From Acidobacteriota bacterium (GTDB lineage Bacteria; Acidobacteriota; Thermoanaerobaculia; Multivoradales; Multivoraceae), in NCBI GenBank assembly GCA_029263415.1, contig JAJCXN010000039.1, forward strand, positions 248,001 through 312,000: 64,000 nt of DNA, in the 5' to 3' direction. A program made the translations under genes and the position numbers. This document shows, in pieces, positions 1 to 8,670 of the stretch. Within the stretch, counting starts at the first letter, position 1. Each line of letters begins with the position of its first letter. The notes below the pieces were generated by a model. It was not told where the DNA came from and did not search any database. It saw only the letters and a list, made by a program, of their open reading frames with translations.

Positions 1-141
1 AAGGGGTACTGGATTGTCGACGGAGTGCCTATTGACTATGAAGCGTACGTCAAGAAGAGGGCGGACGAGATCAAGGCGCTGCAGAACGAGCTTCGCAAAA
101 AAATGGATGCAAACGCTCGGAAGCTTCGCGACGCTGGCTAG
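1..141 (+). CDS. C-terminal end of an unidentified protein (partial)
   Basis: The first frame is open from base 1 and stops at TAG 139-141, giving 46 residues that begin KGYWIVDGVP and end in a Lys/Arg/Glu-rich, probably helical tail (ELRKKMDANARKLRDAG). Third codon positions are mostly G or C, as in the neighbouring genes, so this is the end of a real gene that starts outside the window. I do not recognise the family from this fragment. A hairpin 28 bases downstream looks like its terminator. Confidence 0.6.
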   Translation, partial: KGYWIVDGVPIDYEAYVKKRADEIKALQNELRKKMDANARKLRDAG

Positions 142-168
142 CGAGCAGCTGACTTGCCTCGAAGGGAA

Positions 169-198
169 CGGTCGGCCTAGCGCCGGCCGTTTCTCGTT
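169..198 (+). terminator. Probable Rho-independent terminator
   Basis: An 8-bp stem (169-176 pairing with 182-189, one G-T pair) closes a 5-base loop and is followed by TTTCTCGTT. It sits just after the stop of the partial gene at the window start. The U-tract is imperfect. Confidence 0.6.
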
Positions 199-382
199 GG
201 GGCTATGACTGGTGCTGGTAGAACCCCGACGGGGTGGATGTTCGCCGGGCAGGAGGCGGGACGATGCGGTCGCTCGGGGCGATCGCCTGGGGCACCGTGC
301 GGTAGGATGCCGCCTCTTGATGACAGGTTGAAGTGATGGTGGGCGGCCTCGCGGCCCCTTCAGACTCGTGGAGGAGATTCCA

Positions 383-1774
383 GTGGCAGGTATTCAACGG
401 TACGGCAGCTACGTTCCCTTTTGTCGGTTGCAACGGTCGGCGATTGGCGCAGGCAAGGGTGAGCGCGCCGCGGCCAGCTATGACGAAGATGCTGTGTCGA
501 TGGCAGTCGAGGCCTCGCGCGAAGCAATGCGTGCCTTCGAAGGTGGGATCGATCGCTTGGTCTTCGCAACCACTAGTGCGCCCTACCTCGAGAAGCTGAA
601 CGCCACCACAATCCATGCCGCCCTAGATCTTGACTCTGCGGTGAGTGCTTCAGATATGACGACTTCCAGCCGCTCAGGCGTGGTCGCCTTGAGCGACGCG
701 TTGGACGCGTCGCATGCCGGTCGTACCACGTTGGTGGCGGCTTCGGATGTGGTGGTGGGAGCGCCGGGCGGACCCCGGGAGTCGCAGGGCGGAGACGCTG
801 CAGCGACGGTCGTGGTGGGTCCTGGAGATGGAATCGCCAAGCTGATTGGGCGCGCGTCGCGCACTGAGGAAGTGCTCGACGTCTGGCGCTCTGAAGGTAT
901 GGCGTTCGCTAGCCAGTGGGAAGAGCGCTTTGGAGCTGAGGTCTTTGTGCCGATGTTCGCGTCAACCATCCAAGCAGCGCTCGCCGATGCCGGAATCAGC
1001 GCCGACGATCTTGATGCAGCGCTTATCGATAGCACCAATGCGCGCGTTAACCGCGCAATCCCCAAGGCGACCGGGATCGCAGCTGAGAAGTTTTTGGGAG
1101 CTGCGGAGTTTGCTGGTTCAGTGGGTCGCGCCGGGGCGGCAAATGCGGCCTTGCTGCTCGCCAACGCCTTGGATCAAGCCAAGCCGGGCGACAAGATCCT
1201 GGTGGGAGTCGCAGCGGACGGAGCGGATGTGCTGATCTTCGAGGCGACCGATGCACTTGCTGATGCGCGACCGAAGCACTCGGTTGCTGATTGGCTGGCT
1301 TCGAAGAAAGACGACTTGGCCTACACCGCTTATCTCAAATGGCGCGGAGTATTGCCGTTCGAGCCACCACGCCGGCCAGACCCAGATCGTCCGGCCTCAC
1401 CGCCAATGATGCGCGCGGAGCGGTGGAAGTACGCCTTTGTGGGCTCGAAGTGCACCAAGTGTTCGGCGGTCAACCTGCCACCTCAACGAGTGTGTGTGGC
1501 GTGTCAGGCAGTTGATGAGATGGAGCCAGTTCAGTGTGCGGATGCACAGTGCCGAGTCGCGACATACACCATCGACCGGCTCGCCTATTCGCTGCAACCG
1601 CCTGTCGTTGCTGCGGTGGTAGACTTTTCTGAAGGTGGCCGCCTCAATTGCCAGCTCACCGATGTCGACCCCGAGAGCGTCGGCATTGGCGATGAACTGG
1701 AGATGACCTTTCGCCGTTTCTTCGTGGCGGGAGGCGTGCACAACTATTTTTGGAAGGCGCGGCCCCAGCGCTAG
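383..1774 (+). CDS. HMG-CoA-synthase-like protein fused to a Zn-ribbon/OB-fold (DUF35) domain
   Basis: The protein has 463 residues from the GTG at 383, which has GGAGGAG six bases upstream. A GTG at 368 is in frame, but the ribosome-binding sequence would then lie inside the gene. The first ~340 residues have the thiolase-superfamily fold of 3-hydroxy-3-methylglutaryl-CoA synthases. The last ~120 carry a rubredoxin-like Zn ribbon (CTKC then CVAC) followed by an acyl-CoA-binding OB fold. In archaea these domains are separate proteins in a complex with thiolase; here they are fused and a thiolase gene follows 95 bases later. The segment aligning with the catalytic Cys (normally like ACKAGT) reads SSRSGV, and the catalytic-His segment reads IDSTN. 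The N-terminal domain is therefore probably not a standard HMG-CoA synthase and may be a structural or CoA-channelling partner of the thiolase. Confidence 0.75.
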   Translation: MAGIQRYGSYVPFCRLQRSAIGAGKGERAAASYDEDAVSMAVEASREAMRAFEGGIDRLVFATTSAPYLEKLNATTIHAALDLDSAVSASDMTTSSRSGVVALSDALDASHAGRTTLVAASDVVVGAPGGPRESQGGDAAATVVVGPGDGIAKLIGRASRTEEVLDVWRSEGMAFASQWEERFGAEVFVPMFASTIQAALADAGISADDLDAALIDSTNARVNRAIPKATGIAAEKFLGAAEFAGSVGRAGAANAALLLANALDQAKPGDKILVGVAADGADVLIFEATDALADARPKHSVADWLASKKDDLAYTAYLKWRGVLPFEPPRRPDPDRPASPPMMRAERWKYAFVGSKCTKCSAVNLPPQRVCVACQAVDEMEPVQCADAQCRVATYTIDRLAYSLQPPVVAAVVDFSEGGRLNCQLTDVDPESVGIGDELEMTFRRFFVAGGVHNYFWKARPQR

Positions 1775-1869
1775 CGCCTCGTGTCGAAAGCGACCTCAAG
1801 ATCAAAGGCTCCACGGACGGAATAGCATCGACATCGCGGCTTAGCATCGAGAACGAGAAGGAGAGAGCA

Positions 1870-3048
1870 ATGGGCAGCAAGGGAATTTGTGATCGCGTAG
1901 CCATCGTCGGGATGGGTTGCACCAAATTCGGTGAGCACTGGGGCAAGAGCGTTAGCGATCTCTTGGTCGACGCAGCGCACGATGCCTACCATTCCGCGGG
2001 TGTCGAGGCCGAGCAGATCGATGCGTATTGGCTGGGCACTCTCTCCTCTGGCGTTTCAGGTCTGACAGCGGCTGAACCGCTCAAGATCCAGTACAAGCCA
2101 GTCACTCATGTCGAGAACATGTGCGCTACCGGTAGCGAGGCCATTCGCAATGCCGCCTATGCGGTGGCTAGTGGTGCCTATGACGTGGCCATGGCGATTG
2201 GCGTCGAAAAACTCAAAGACTCGGGCTTCTCAGGCCTTGTGGGCAGCGGCGGCGTTGCCAGTGATGGCACCGAAGCAGGCATGACTGCGCCCGCGAATTT
2301 CTCGCTGCTCGCTCCAGCGTATGCGGAAAAGTACGGTGTCGATATGGAGACGCTGCGCGACGTTCTCTCTCGGATCGCCTACAAGAACCACTACAACGGT
2401 GCGCGTAACGAGAAGGCGCAGTTCCAGCGCGAAGTGTCGATGGAAAAGATCAACGCTTCGCCCAAAGTGGCGGGCATGCTCGGCATTATGGACTGCTCCG
2501 GTGTCTCCGATGGTGCAGCAGCAGCCGTTTTAGTGCGGGCTGAAGACGCTCACAAGTACACCGACAATCCCATCTTCATCAAAGGGCTGTCGTTTGTTGC
2601 TGGTCCTGCCGAGGGCACCAAGCGGCAAGAGTACGACTTCACAACGTTCCCAGAAGTGGTGGCGAGCGCTCACGACGCGTATGCACAGGCTGGGATCAAG
2701 GATGCTCGCGAAGAGATCAGCATGGCAGAGGTGCATGATTGCTTTACACCCACGGAGTTGGTCTTGATGGAGGATCTCGGATTCTCCGAGCGTGGACAGG
2801 CTTGGAAGGACACCGTCGACGGCCGCTTCGATCTCAAGGGCGAACAGCCGATCAATCCTGACGGTGGCCTCAAGAGCTTCGGCCATCCGATTGGCGCCAG
2901 TGGTCTGCGCATGATGTACGAGATGTGGCTTCAACTACGCGGCGAGGCCGGCGAACGCCAGATCGAGAATCCCAAGCTGGGCCTGACCCACAACTTGGGT
3001 GGGCAGCCTGGTCGTTGTGTGAGCTTTGTCTCGGTCGTCGGCCGCTAG
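1870..3048 (+). CDS. Thiolase (acetyl-CoA acetyltransferase, SCP2/archaeal type)
   Basis: The 392-residue protein starts at ATG 1870 behind GAGAAGGAGAGAG; the frame is open further upstream, but only this ATG has a good ribosome-binding site. The acylated Cys lies in ENMCATGSEA, the catalytic His in SFGHPIGASG, and the end has the LGGQPGRCVSFV signature of SCP2-type thiolases. It would condense or cleave acyl-CoA thioesters in the cytosol. It directly follows the HMG-CoA-synthase/DUF35 fusion, repeating the archaeal thiolase-HMGCS-DUF35 gene set, so the two products probably form one complex. Whether it degrades or builds chains cannot be told from the sequence. Confidence 0.88.
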   Translation: MGSKGICDRVAIVGMGCTKFGEHWGKSVSDLLVDAAHDAYHSAGVEAEQIDAYWLGTLSSGVSGLTAAEPLKIQYKPVTHVENMCATGSEAIRNAAYAVASGAYDVAMAIGVEKLKDSGFSGLVGSGGVASDGTEAGMTAPANFSLLAPAYAEKYGVDMETLRDVLSRIAYKNHYNGARNEKAQFQREVSMEKINASPKVAGMLGIMDCSGVSDGAAAAVLVRAEDAHKYTDNPIFIKGLSFVAGPAEGTKRQEYDFTTFPEVVASAHDAYAQAGIKDAREEISMAEVHDCFTPTELVLMEDLGFSERGQAWKDTVDGRFDLKGEQPINPDGGLKSFGHPIGASGLRMMYEMWLQLRGEAGERQIENPKLGLTHNLGGQPGRCVSFVSVVGR

Positions 3049-3073
3049 CGACTGACACCCGTCGGTCAAGGAT

Positions 3074-3493
3074 TTGGTCGATCCAAACGAGGAGCGTCGC
3101 CTGTTCGAACAGGCGCTCGCTGATCTCGACTCGGCAAGCTTGGCAAAGCTGGTTCGCGCGAAGGGTGGAGCTTCATCAGGCCTGTCGTCTGAGCAAGTGG
3201 CACGTCCTCGGTCTCGTCGACTCGATAAGAGACGCAAGACCGCGGAGCCAGATGCGGTGATCGATCTGCACGGCCTCGACCGCCGTGCCGCGATCGAGCA
3301 GGTTCGCGAGTTTATCGTCGCTCACCGATCGAGCGAGCTGCTGCTGGTGGTCCATGGCAAAGGGCGTGGCATCCTGCAGCAGAGGATCAGCGGGTTCCTC
3401 AGTGCCCAAGCGTGTGTTGTCGAGCACGTGGCTGCGCCCCAGCGCCTTGGTGGCACTGGAGCGCGTCTGGTGCGACTGCGCCGAAATCGATAG
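3074..3493 (+). CDS. Smr-domain protein
   Basis: The 139-residue protein starts at TTG 3074, 25 bases after the thiolase gene. The first ~60 residues are charged and probably flexible. The rest is a Smr domain, as found at the end of MutS2, with the DLHGL motif and the VVHGKGRG motif. Smr domains are nucleases or nucleic-acid-binding modules. This is a stand-alone Smr protein with no MutS part, probably acting in DNA or ribosome rescue. The gene ends 26 bases before the convergent peptidase gene. The TTG start is the weakest part of the call. Confidence 0.8.
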   Translation: MVDPNEERRLFEQALADLDSASLAKLVRAKGGASSGLSSEQVARPRSRRLDKRRKTAEPDAVIDLHGLDRRAAIEQVREFIVAHRSSELLLVVHGKGRGILQQRISGFLSAQACVVEHVAAPQRLGGTGARLVRLRRNR

Positions 3494-3519
3494 TTGGAGC
3501 TGGGTGTTGAGCTTGAGAC

Positions 3520-5655
3520 CTACTCGAGCTGTGCCAACAAGAAAGCCCACTGATCGGCGATCGCCTCGATTCGCATCCAGGTCGGTGTGCCAGCTCCGTG
3601 GCCGGCTCGAGTTTCGACTCGCAGCAGAATCGGGTTGTCGCAGCCCTGACTCCTTTGCAGCTCAGCACCGAACTTGAATGAATGCCAAGGAACGACACGA
3701 TCATCGTGATCGGCGGTGGTGATCAGGGTCGGCGGATAGCAGGCGCCCTCGTCCACATTGTGGACTGGTGAGTACGCGAGTTGTGCGCGGAACTCGTCTT
3801 CGTTCTCTGAGAGCCCGTAGTCGTTGTTCCAGTTGCGCGCGTTGGCGCTCGGCGTGTGGTAGCGCAGCATGTCCAAGACGCCCACGGCTGGGAGTGTGGC
3901 CCCGAACAGATCGGGCCGTTGCAAGAGGGTTGCACCGACCAGGAGCCCGCCATTGCTGCCGCCTTGAATCGCAAGTTTCTTAGGGCTGGTATAGCCATTC
4001 TTGATCAAGGTTTCAGCGGCTGCGATGAAGTCGTCGAAGACGTTCTGTTTTTGCGTTTTGGTGCCTGCTGTATGCCAATCCTTGCCGTACTCGCCGCCCC
4101 CACGGAGATTAGGAATTGCCAGCACGCCTCCTTCTTCCAGCCAGGCCATGCGCGGGAGCGAAAAACTTGGGGTTAATGAGATGTTGAAGCCGCCATAGCC
4201 ATAGAGCAGGGTGCGGTGGCTGCCATCGAGCTCGATGCCCTTAGCGTGAGTGACGAACATCGGTACTCGCGTGCCGTCCTTGCTCTCGTAGAACAGTTGG
4301 TGGGTTTCGTATGCATCAAAATCGACATCAACGGCGGGACGCTTGAACAGCTCTGAGGCGCCGGTGGCCACGTTGTAGCGATAGACGCTCGAGGGCACGG
4401 TGAAACTGGTGAAGCTGTAGAAGGTCTCCGGGTCGTCGAACTTGCCGCGGAAGCCGTTGGCTGAACCGATGCCAGGAAGTTCGACGTCGCGGACGTGCTC
4501 GCCCTTGAGAGTGTAGAAGCTGGCCTTGGACTTGGCGTCGACCAGATAGGTCGCGCTTAGGTGGCCGCCCACGAGCCCTGCTGAGTCGAGGGTGTGTTCG
4601 GACTCCGCAAGAACTTCGGCGATGACTGCAGAGGTGGCATCGACCGAGATGACGCGCTCCTTGGGAGCATCGAGATTGGTGGTGAAGTAGAGCGTGTCGC
4701 CAACGTTGCCGATGAAGTTGTAACGTGCGTCCCATTGATCAAACAGGGGCGTGACCTTTGAGCCGCTGCGGTCCAGCCGCCTGAACGACACCGCATTTGT
4801 AAGGTAACCCTCTTGAATGGTGATGATCAAGAAGCGGCCATCGTCGCTCACCCGAGCATATGGATTCTGGATGGGATGTTCGGGCAGGGCGAACACCTGC
4901 TGGTCGGCGGAGTCGTGCTCGCCGATGGTGTGGGAGTAGATGCTCACTGCCTTTTGGTCGTCTCCCTTGCCGTCAGAATCTTGTGGGTAGCGGCTGTAGT
5001 AGAAACCCTTGGAATCGGGTGCCCACGAGGGTGTGGTGAACTTGGTGTCGTTGATGACGTCCGGTAGGTCTTCGAGCGTGGTGAGGTCGCGCACGTGCCA
5101 GGTGTTCCAGTCGGAGCCGCCGTCGGACCGGCCGTAGGCGATGTAGCGACCGTCCGGAGAGACGGAGGTTCCAGCGAGCGAGACGGTGCCGTCCTCACGA
5201 AAGCCATTGGGGTCGAGCACGATCCGGCCTTCTTGGGCCAGGTCTTGGGTAGCGTAGAGCACGCTTTGGTTCTGCAGGCCGTCATTGCGATAGTAGAAGT
5301 AGGTGTCGCCCTCTTTGAACGGCTGCGAGTAGCGCTCGTGATTCCACAGCTCGGTGAGGCGCGTTTGAATTCGCTCCCGAGCGGGTAGGCTTTCGAGATA
5401 GGGCCGCGAGATGGCGTTCTCAGAAGTCACCCAGGACGCAAGCTCGGTCGAATCCAAGTCTTCCATCCATCGGTACGGATCGGCGACTTGAGTGCCGAAG
5501 TAGTCGTCGACGTGATCGGTTCGGCGGACCTCCGGGTACTCGAAGGCGTTGGCTTGGTCGGTAGTGCCGCCCGTGCAAGCGAGGGAAGACAAAGCGATGA
5601 TGGCGCTAGCGAGAACTGCGACGGTGGATTGGATCTTGGTGAGCCTGAGCTGCAT
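3520..5655 (-). CDS. Prolyl oligopeptidase family (S9A) lipoprotein
   Basis: The protein has 711 residues from the ATG whose first base is 5655, behind GAAGGA; a TTG five codons upstream is less likely. The N-terminus is a lipoprotein signal (LSSLAC), so the mature protein is membrane-anchored in the envelope. Residues ~40-420 are the seven-bladed propeller, and the rest is an alpha/beta-hydrolase domain. The nucleophile is in GGSNGG (~565), the Asp in TTADHDDRVVP and the His in RAGHGAG. It should cleave short peptides after proline. It differs from the oligopeptidase-B-type enzyme at 27.6 kb, so the window has two S9 peptidases. Confidence 0.93.
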   Translation of the reverse strand: MQLRLTKIQSTVAVLASAIIALSSLACTGGTTDQANAFEYPEVRRTDHVDDYFGTQVADPYRWMEDLDSTELASWVTSENAISRPYLESLPARERIQTRLTELWNHERYSQPFKEGDTYFYYRNDGLQNQSVLYATQDLAQEGRIVLDPNGFREDGTVSLAGTSVSPDGRYIAYGRSDGGSDWNTWHVRDLTTLEDLPDVINDTKFTTPSWAPDSKGFYYSRYPQDSDGKGDDQKAVSIYSHTIGEHDSADQQVFALPEHPIQNPYARVSDDGRFLIITIQEGYLTNAVSFRRLDRSGSKVTPLFDQWDARYNFIGNVGDTLYFTTNLDAPKERVISVDATSAVIAEVLAESEHTLDSAGLVGGHLSATYLVDAKSKASFYTLKGEHVRDVELPGIGSANGFRGKFDDPETFYSFTSFTVPSSVYRYNVATGASELFKRPAVDVDFDAYETHQLFYESKDGTRVPMFVTHAKGIELDGSHRTLLYGYGGFNISLTPSFSLPRMAWLEEGGVLAIPNLRGGGEYGKDWHTAGTKTQKQNVFDDFIAAAETLIKNGYTSPKKLAIQGGSNGGLLVGATLLQRPDLFGATLPAVGVLDMLRYHTPSANARNWNNDYGLSENEDEFRAQLAYSPVHNVDEGACYPPTLITTADHDDRVVPWHSFKFGAELQRSQGCDNPILLRVETRAGHGAGTPTWMRIEAIADQWAFLLAQLE

Positions 5656-5744
5656 GAAATTGTCCTTCAATCACTTTTGAGTTGGGTGCGGGTGCGTTGG
5701 GAGGGATACCCATTGAACGCTGTCCTAAGGATACTCTGGCTCCG

Positions 5745-5759
5745 TGCATGCCGCATGCA
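5745..5759. promoter_or_regulatory. Inverted repeat in divergent promoter region
   Basis: TGCATGC-C-GCATGCA is a perfect 7-bp inverted repeat around one central base. It lies between the divergent S9 peptidase and CPBP protease genes. A second inverted repeat, TTCGAT-TG-ATCGAA, lies at 5769-5782. Either could be an operator; no regulator is assigned. Confidence 0.3.
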
Positions 5760-5801
5760 ACATCAGCATTCGATTGATCGAAAAAGGGAGAGCCAGTCGC
5801 T

Positions 5802-6749
5802 GTGAAGAATCGCCTAAGACCTGATGGTCCGGGTGCGCCCTCGCTGCCCGCTACCGAATCGCGGCAGGCTAGGTCGCCGCGACGCACCAGACTACTTGCG
5901 TTGTTGGCGTTGGCTGTGTTCGTGTTGATCACCTACGGCACAGCGCCTTTCATTGCCGCGTCCTTTCCCGACGCCGATCTATCCGGACCACTGGGTGAGG
6001 AATCAGTGATGCCTGGCGTGGTCGCGGCAGTCGAACTCTACGCCGTTCTGTGCGCTAGCGCGTTGGTACCAGCGTTCCTCTGGTTGGCGTGGCTGGGTCG
6101 TCACCCGGGTCCTCTCGGAGCGATTGGTTTCGCTGGGCCGCCGCAGGTCCGCCAATGGCTGTTGGGTGGGTTGGCGGGCGCTGCGTTGATCAGCCTATTG
6201 TGTGCGCTGCTAGCGGGCGCTGGTTGGTATCGCGTTGCCCTCGTTGGATTCGACCCAGTGGTGATTGTCGTCATCTTGGGGTTGGTGCTGGCTGCGTTGT
6301 ATGAGGAGTTGCTGTTTCGCGGCTTCGGGTTCTGGGCGATCGAGACTGTGGCCGGGTCGGTGGCGGCGGTGGTGGTGAGCTCCGTGCTCTTTGCTCTTGC
6401 GCACGCAGATAACTCGGGGGCGCACTGGCTCGGCATGGTCAACACTGCTTTGGCCGGGGTTCTGCTCGGCGTTCTACGTTGGCGATCGAGTTCGCTATGG
6501 ACGGCGTGGGGGGTTCATCTCGGCTGGAACGCGGCGCTGGGCCTGGTGTTTGGCGCCAAGACCAGTGGTTTTGCGTTTGCGGGACGACTCTTGGAGTCGG
6601 AAGTGTCCTCGTCAGGCGCCAGGCATGTTGCGATGGCGGGAGGTGCCTATGGTCCCGAAGGTAGCCTGCTCTTGACCCCGATGCTTGCGGTCGGGATCAT
6701 CTGGATGGTGAGGCGGCCGAGCTCTTTGCCTGCGGGATCCGCTGCCTAG
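5802..6749 (+). CDS. CPBP-family intramembrane metalloprotease
   Basis: The 315-residue polytopic membrane protein starts at GTG 5802 behind AGGGAGAG. After a charged N-terminus come about eight hydrophobic segments. The CPBP (Abi/Rce1-like) motifs are all present: EELLFR near residues 168-173, FALAH with His 201, and a final HLGWN with His 239. Related proteases cleave CAAX-like or bacteriocin substrates within the membrane; the substrate here is unknown. The gene converges on the hydrolase downstream, and the two stop codons share a CTAG at 6746-6749. Confidence 0.87.
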   Translation: MKNRLRPDGPGAPSLPATESRQARSPRRTRLLALLALAVFVLITYGTAPFIAASFPDADLSGPLGEESVMPGVVAAVELYAVLCASALVPAFLWLAWLGRHPGPLGAIGFAGPPQVRQWLLGGLAGAALISLLCALLAGAGWYRVALVGFDPVVIVVILGLVLAALYEELLFRGFGFWAIETVAGSVAAVVVSSVLFALAHADNSGAHWLGMVNTALAGVLLGVLRWRSSSLWTAWGVHLGWNAALGLVFGAKTSGFAFAGRLLESEVSSSGARHVAMAGGAYGPEGSLLLTPMLAVGIIWMVRRPSSLPAGSAA

Positions 6750-7444
6750 GCGCTGTGCTTGGCGATCCAACCCGCCGTGACGCGTGCCAGCTCTTGCTCG
6801 ACATCGACCAGCTCTCGGCCGCTCTTCTTGGTGGGAATGAAACTGTGGTCCGCGGTATCGACCACATGCAAGGTTGCAGATTCGATCTGGGCCAAGGTTT
6901 GTTCGAGCAGGTGAAGGCGTGAGAGCCGGTCGCGAGTGCCTGCAAGGAACAGCATTGGCTCTTTGATCGAGAGCGGGTGACTGGCGCGCTCCAAGGATGG
7001 GTCGGGATCGCTGAGGTTCACCGGGCGGTGGAGGGGGAAGGCGAAGAAGACTAAGCCCTTGATGTCGAGTGGTTGTTGCGCATGTGCGCGTGCACTCATG
7101 CGTGCACCCATGGACCGTCCGCTCGCGAACAACGGAAGCTCAGCTTCTCGCTCTTGAGCGAACGACACAGCTGCGCGAACCGTGGTCTCAAGACGAGGAG
7201 CGCGATCCGGTCTGCGCGATCCCTTCTCCATGTAGGGAAACTGATAACGCAGAGTTGCAATGGTGTGGTCCGCTAGACAACCTGCGAGCCGTTCGAGGTG
7301 CGGGTGTTCCATTCCGGCACCTGCTCCATGCCCAAGCACCAAGAGTGCGCTCGCATGGACTGGACGCATCAGCAAACCCGAAACCTTGATGTCGTCGCGA
7401 GCGATCAGAACCCGCTCGACGGAGTGCTCTATCGATGTGGTCAT
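6746..7444 (-). CDS. Alpha/beta hydrolase (dienelactone-hydrolase/Tex30-like)
   Basis: The protein has 232 residues. LGHGAGAGMEHP near the start forms the oxyanion-hole loop, SGRSMGARMS is the nucleophile elbow, and TADHSF near the end supplies the His. The length and the GHGAG start match the KANL3/Tex30-like group of small hydrolases of unknown substrate. The ATG overlaps the end of lhgO by four bases (ATGA), making it the last gene of a pheA-lhgO-hydrolase operon. No signal peptide is seen, so it should be cytosolic. Confidence 0.8.
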   Translation of the reverse strand: MTTSIEHSVERVLIARDDIKVSGLLMRPVHASALLVLGHGAGAGMEHPHLERLAGCLADHTIATLRYQFPYMEKGSRRPDRAPRLETTVRAAVSFAQEREAELPLFASGRSMGARMSARAHAQQPLDIKGLVFFAFPLHRPVNLSDPDPSLERASHPLSIKEPMLFLAGTRDRLSRLHLLEQTLAQIESATLHVVDTADHSFIPTKKSGRELVDVEQELARVTAGWIAKHSA

Positions 7445-8670
7445 GGATGCGAGGTCGCGAGCGGGGTAAGTGCGAAGTGCTTCGAGGCACGCTCGGCAAG
7501 TTGATCGGCGATTGCCAAGGACGCGGTTGCGCCCGGCGAAGGAGCATTCAAGACGTGCAAGGCACGGTCGCTGTGCTCAATGACGAAGTCATCAAGTAAG
7601 TCGCCCTTGGCATTCAAGGCTTGAGCTCTAATACCGCAACCGCCCGGTGCTAGGTCGTTCTCGGTGATCTCAGGCACGAACTTTTGCAGTGCCGCTGCAA
7701 AGCGTCGTTCGCTACCCGCTCTTAGGTACTCGCCCATGCCGATCTTCCAGAAACGGCTCCCAAGCCTCCAAAGTCCAGGGTAGAGCAGCGCGCTCGCTGC
7801 GTCGCGGGCGCTGAAGCGAGGGGCTTCATATCCTTCGCGGCGCAATGCAAGTACGGCGTTAGGGCCGGCTTCGATCGAGCCGTCGAGCCTGCGCGTGAGG
7901 TGCACACCTAGGAATGGGAAGCGGGGATCAGGGACCGGGTAGATGAGCCCGCGCAGCAAGTTACGTTTGCTCTCTTTGAGGTCGAAGTAGTCGCCTCTAA
8001 ACGGGACGATACGGATCTTAGGCTTAGCACCCGCCATGCGTGCCACGCGATCACTTTGCAGTCCTGCGCAGTTGATGAGGTGCTTGGTCTCGATGGTGCC
8101 TTGTGCTGTTTCGAGCTGCAGGCGATCGCCGTCGCTGCTCACCGAGCGCAGCCTTGCTGCTAACCGGAGTAAACCACCATGTTCGGCGAACTGTTTGGCG
8201 TAGAGATCGAGCACCGATGAGTAGTTGATGATCCCAGTTTCAGGGACCCACAACGCCTCGACGCCGGTGGCGTGGGGTTCGTATTGTGGAATCTCCTCTG
8301 GAACGACGCGTTTTAGACCCTCGAGGCCATTGGCGCGACCCCGTTGTTCAAGCTCTTCGAGACGCGGTAGCTCGCTCTTGTCCGTTGCGATCACCAGCTT
8401 GCCGCACACTTCGTATTCGATGCCGTGTTGATCGCACAGCTCCAATAGCTGACGCCGCCCGACGTAGCAGTTCCGAGCCTTGAGCGAGCCGGGCTTGTAG
8501 TAGAGGCCTGAGTGGATGACTCCGGAGTTGCGTCCGGTTTGGTGCAGTCCGGTCTGGCGTTCGGCTTCGATCACTGCGATGCGGATCTGGTAGCGCTGCG
8601 CCAAGGTCATCGCAGTTGCCAGCCCGAGGATGCCCGCGCCCACGCACACGACATCAAATCGTTCAGTCAT
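7441..8670 (-). CDS. lhgO: L-2-hydroxyglutarate oxidase/dehydrogenase
   Basis: The 409-residue FAD-dependent oxidoreductase has the dinucleotide motif GAGILGLATA at its start and the family signature HQTGRNSGVIHSG around residues 43-55, then YYKPGSL. LhgO oxidises L-2-hydroxyglutarate to 2-oxoglutarate, clearing a by-product of central enzymes and passing electrons to the quinone pool. Both ends overlap neighbours by four bases (pheA upstream, hydrolase downstream), so the three genes are probably translated together. Length is normal for the family. Confidence 0.92.
   Translation of the reverse strand: MTERFDVVCVGAGILGLATAMTLAQRYQIRIAVIEAERQTGLHQTGRNSGVIHSGLYYKPGSLKARNCYVGRRQLLELCDQHGIEYEVCGKLVIATDKSELPRLEELEQRGRANGLEGLKRVVPEEIPQYEPHATGVEALWVPETGIINYSSVLDLYAKQFAEHGGLLRLAARLRSVSSDGDRLQLETAQGTIETKHLINCAGLQSDRVARMAGAKPKIRIVPFRGDYFDLKESKRNLLRGLIYPVPDPRFPFLGVHLTRRLDGSIEAGPNAVLALRREGYEAPRFSARDAASALLYPGLWRLGSRFWKIGMGEYLRAGSERRFAAALQKFVPEITENDLAPGGCGIRAQALNAKGDLLDDFVIEHSDRALHVLNAPSPGATASLAIADQLAERASKHFALTPLATSHP

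Noticed and set aside
583-1164. A 193-codon open frame antisense to the HMG-CoA-synthase-like gene.
   Set aside because: The sense frame has clear domain motifs and codon bias; the antisense frame has neither.
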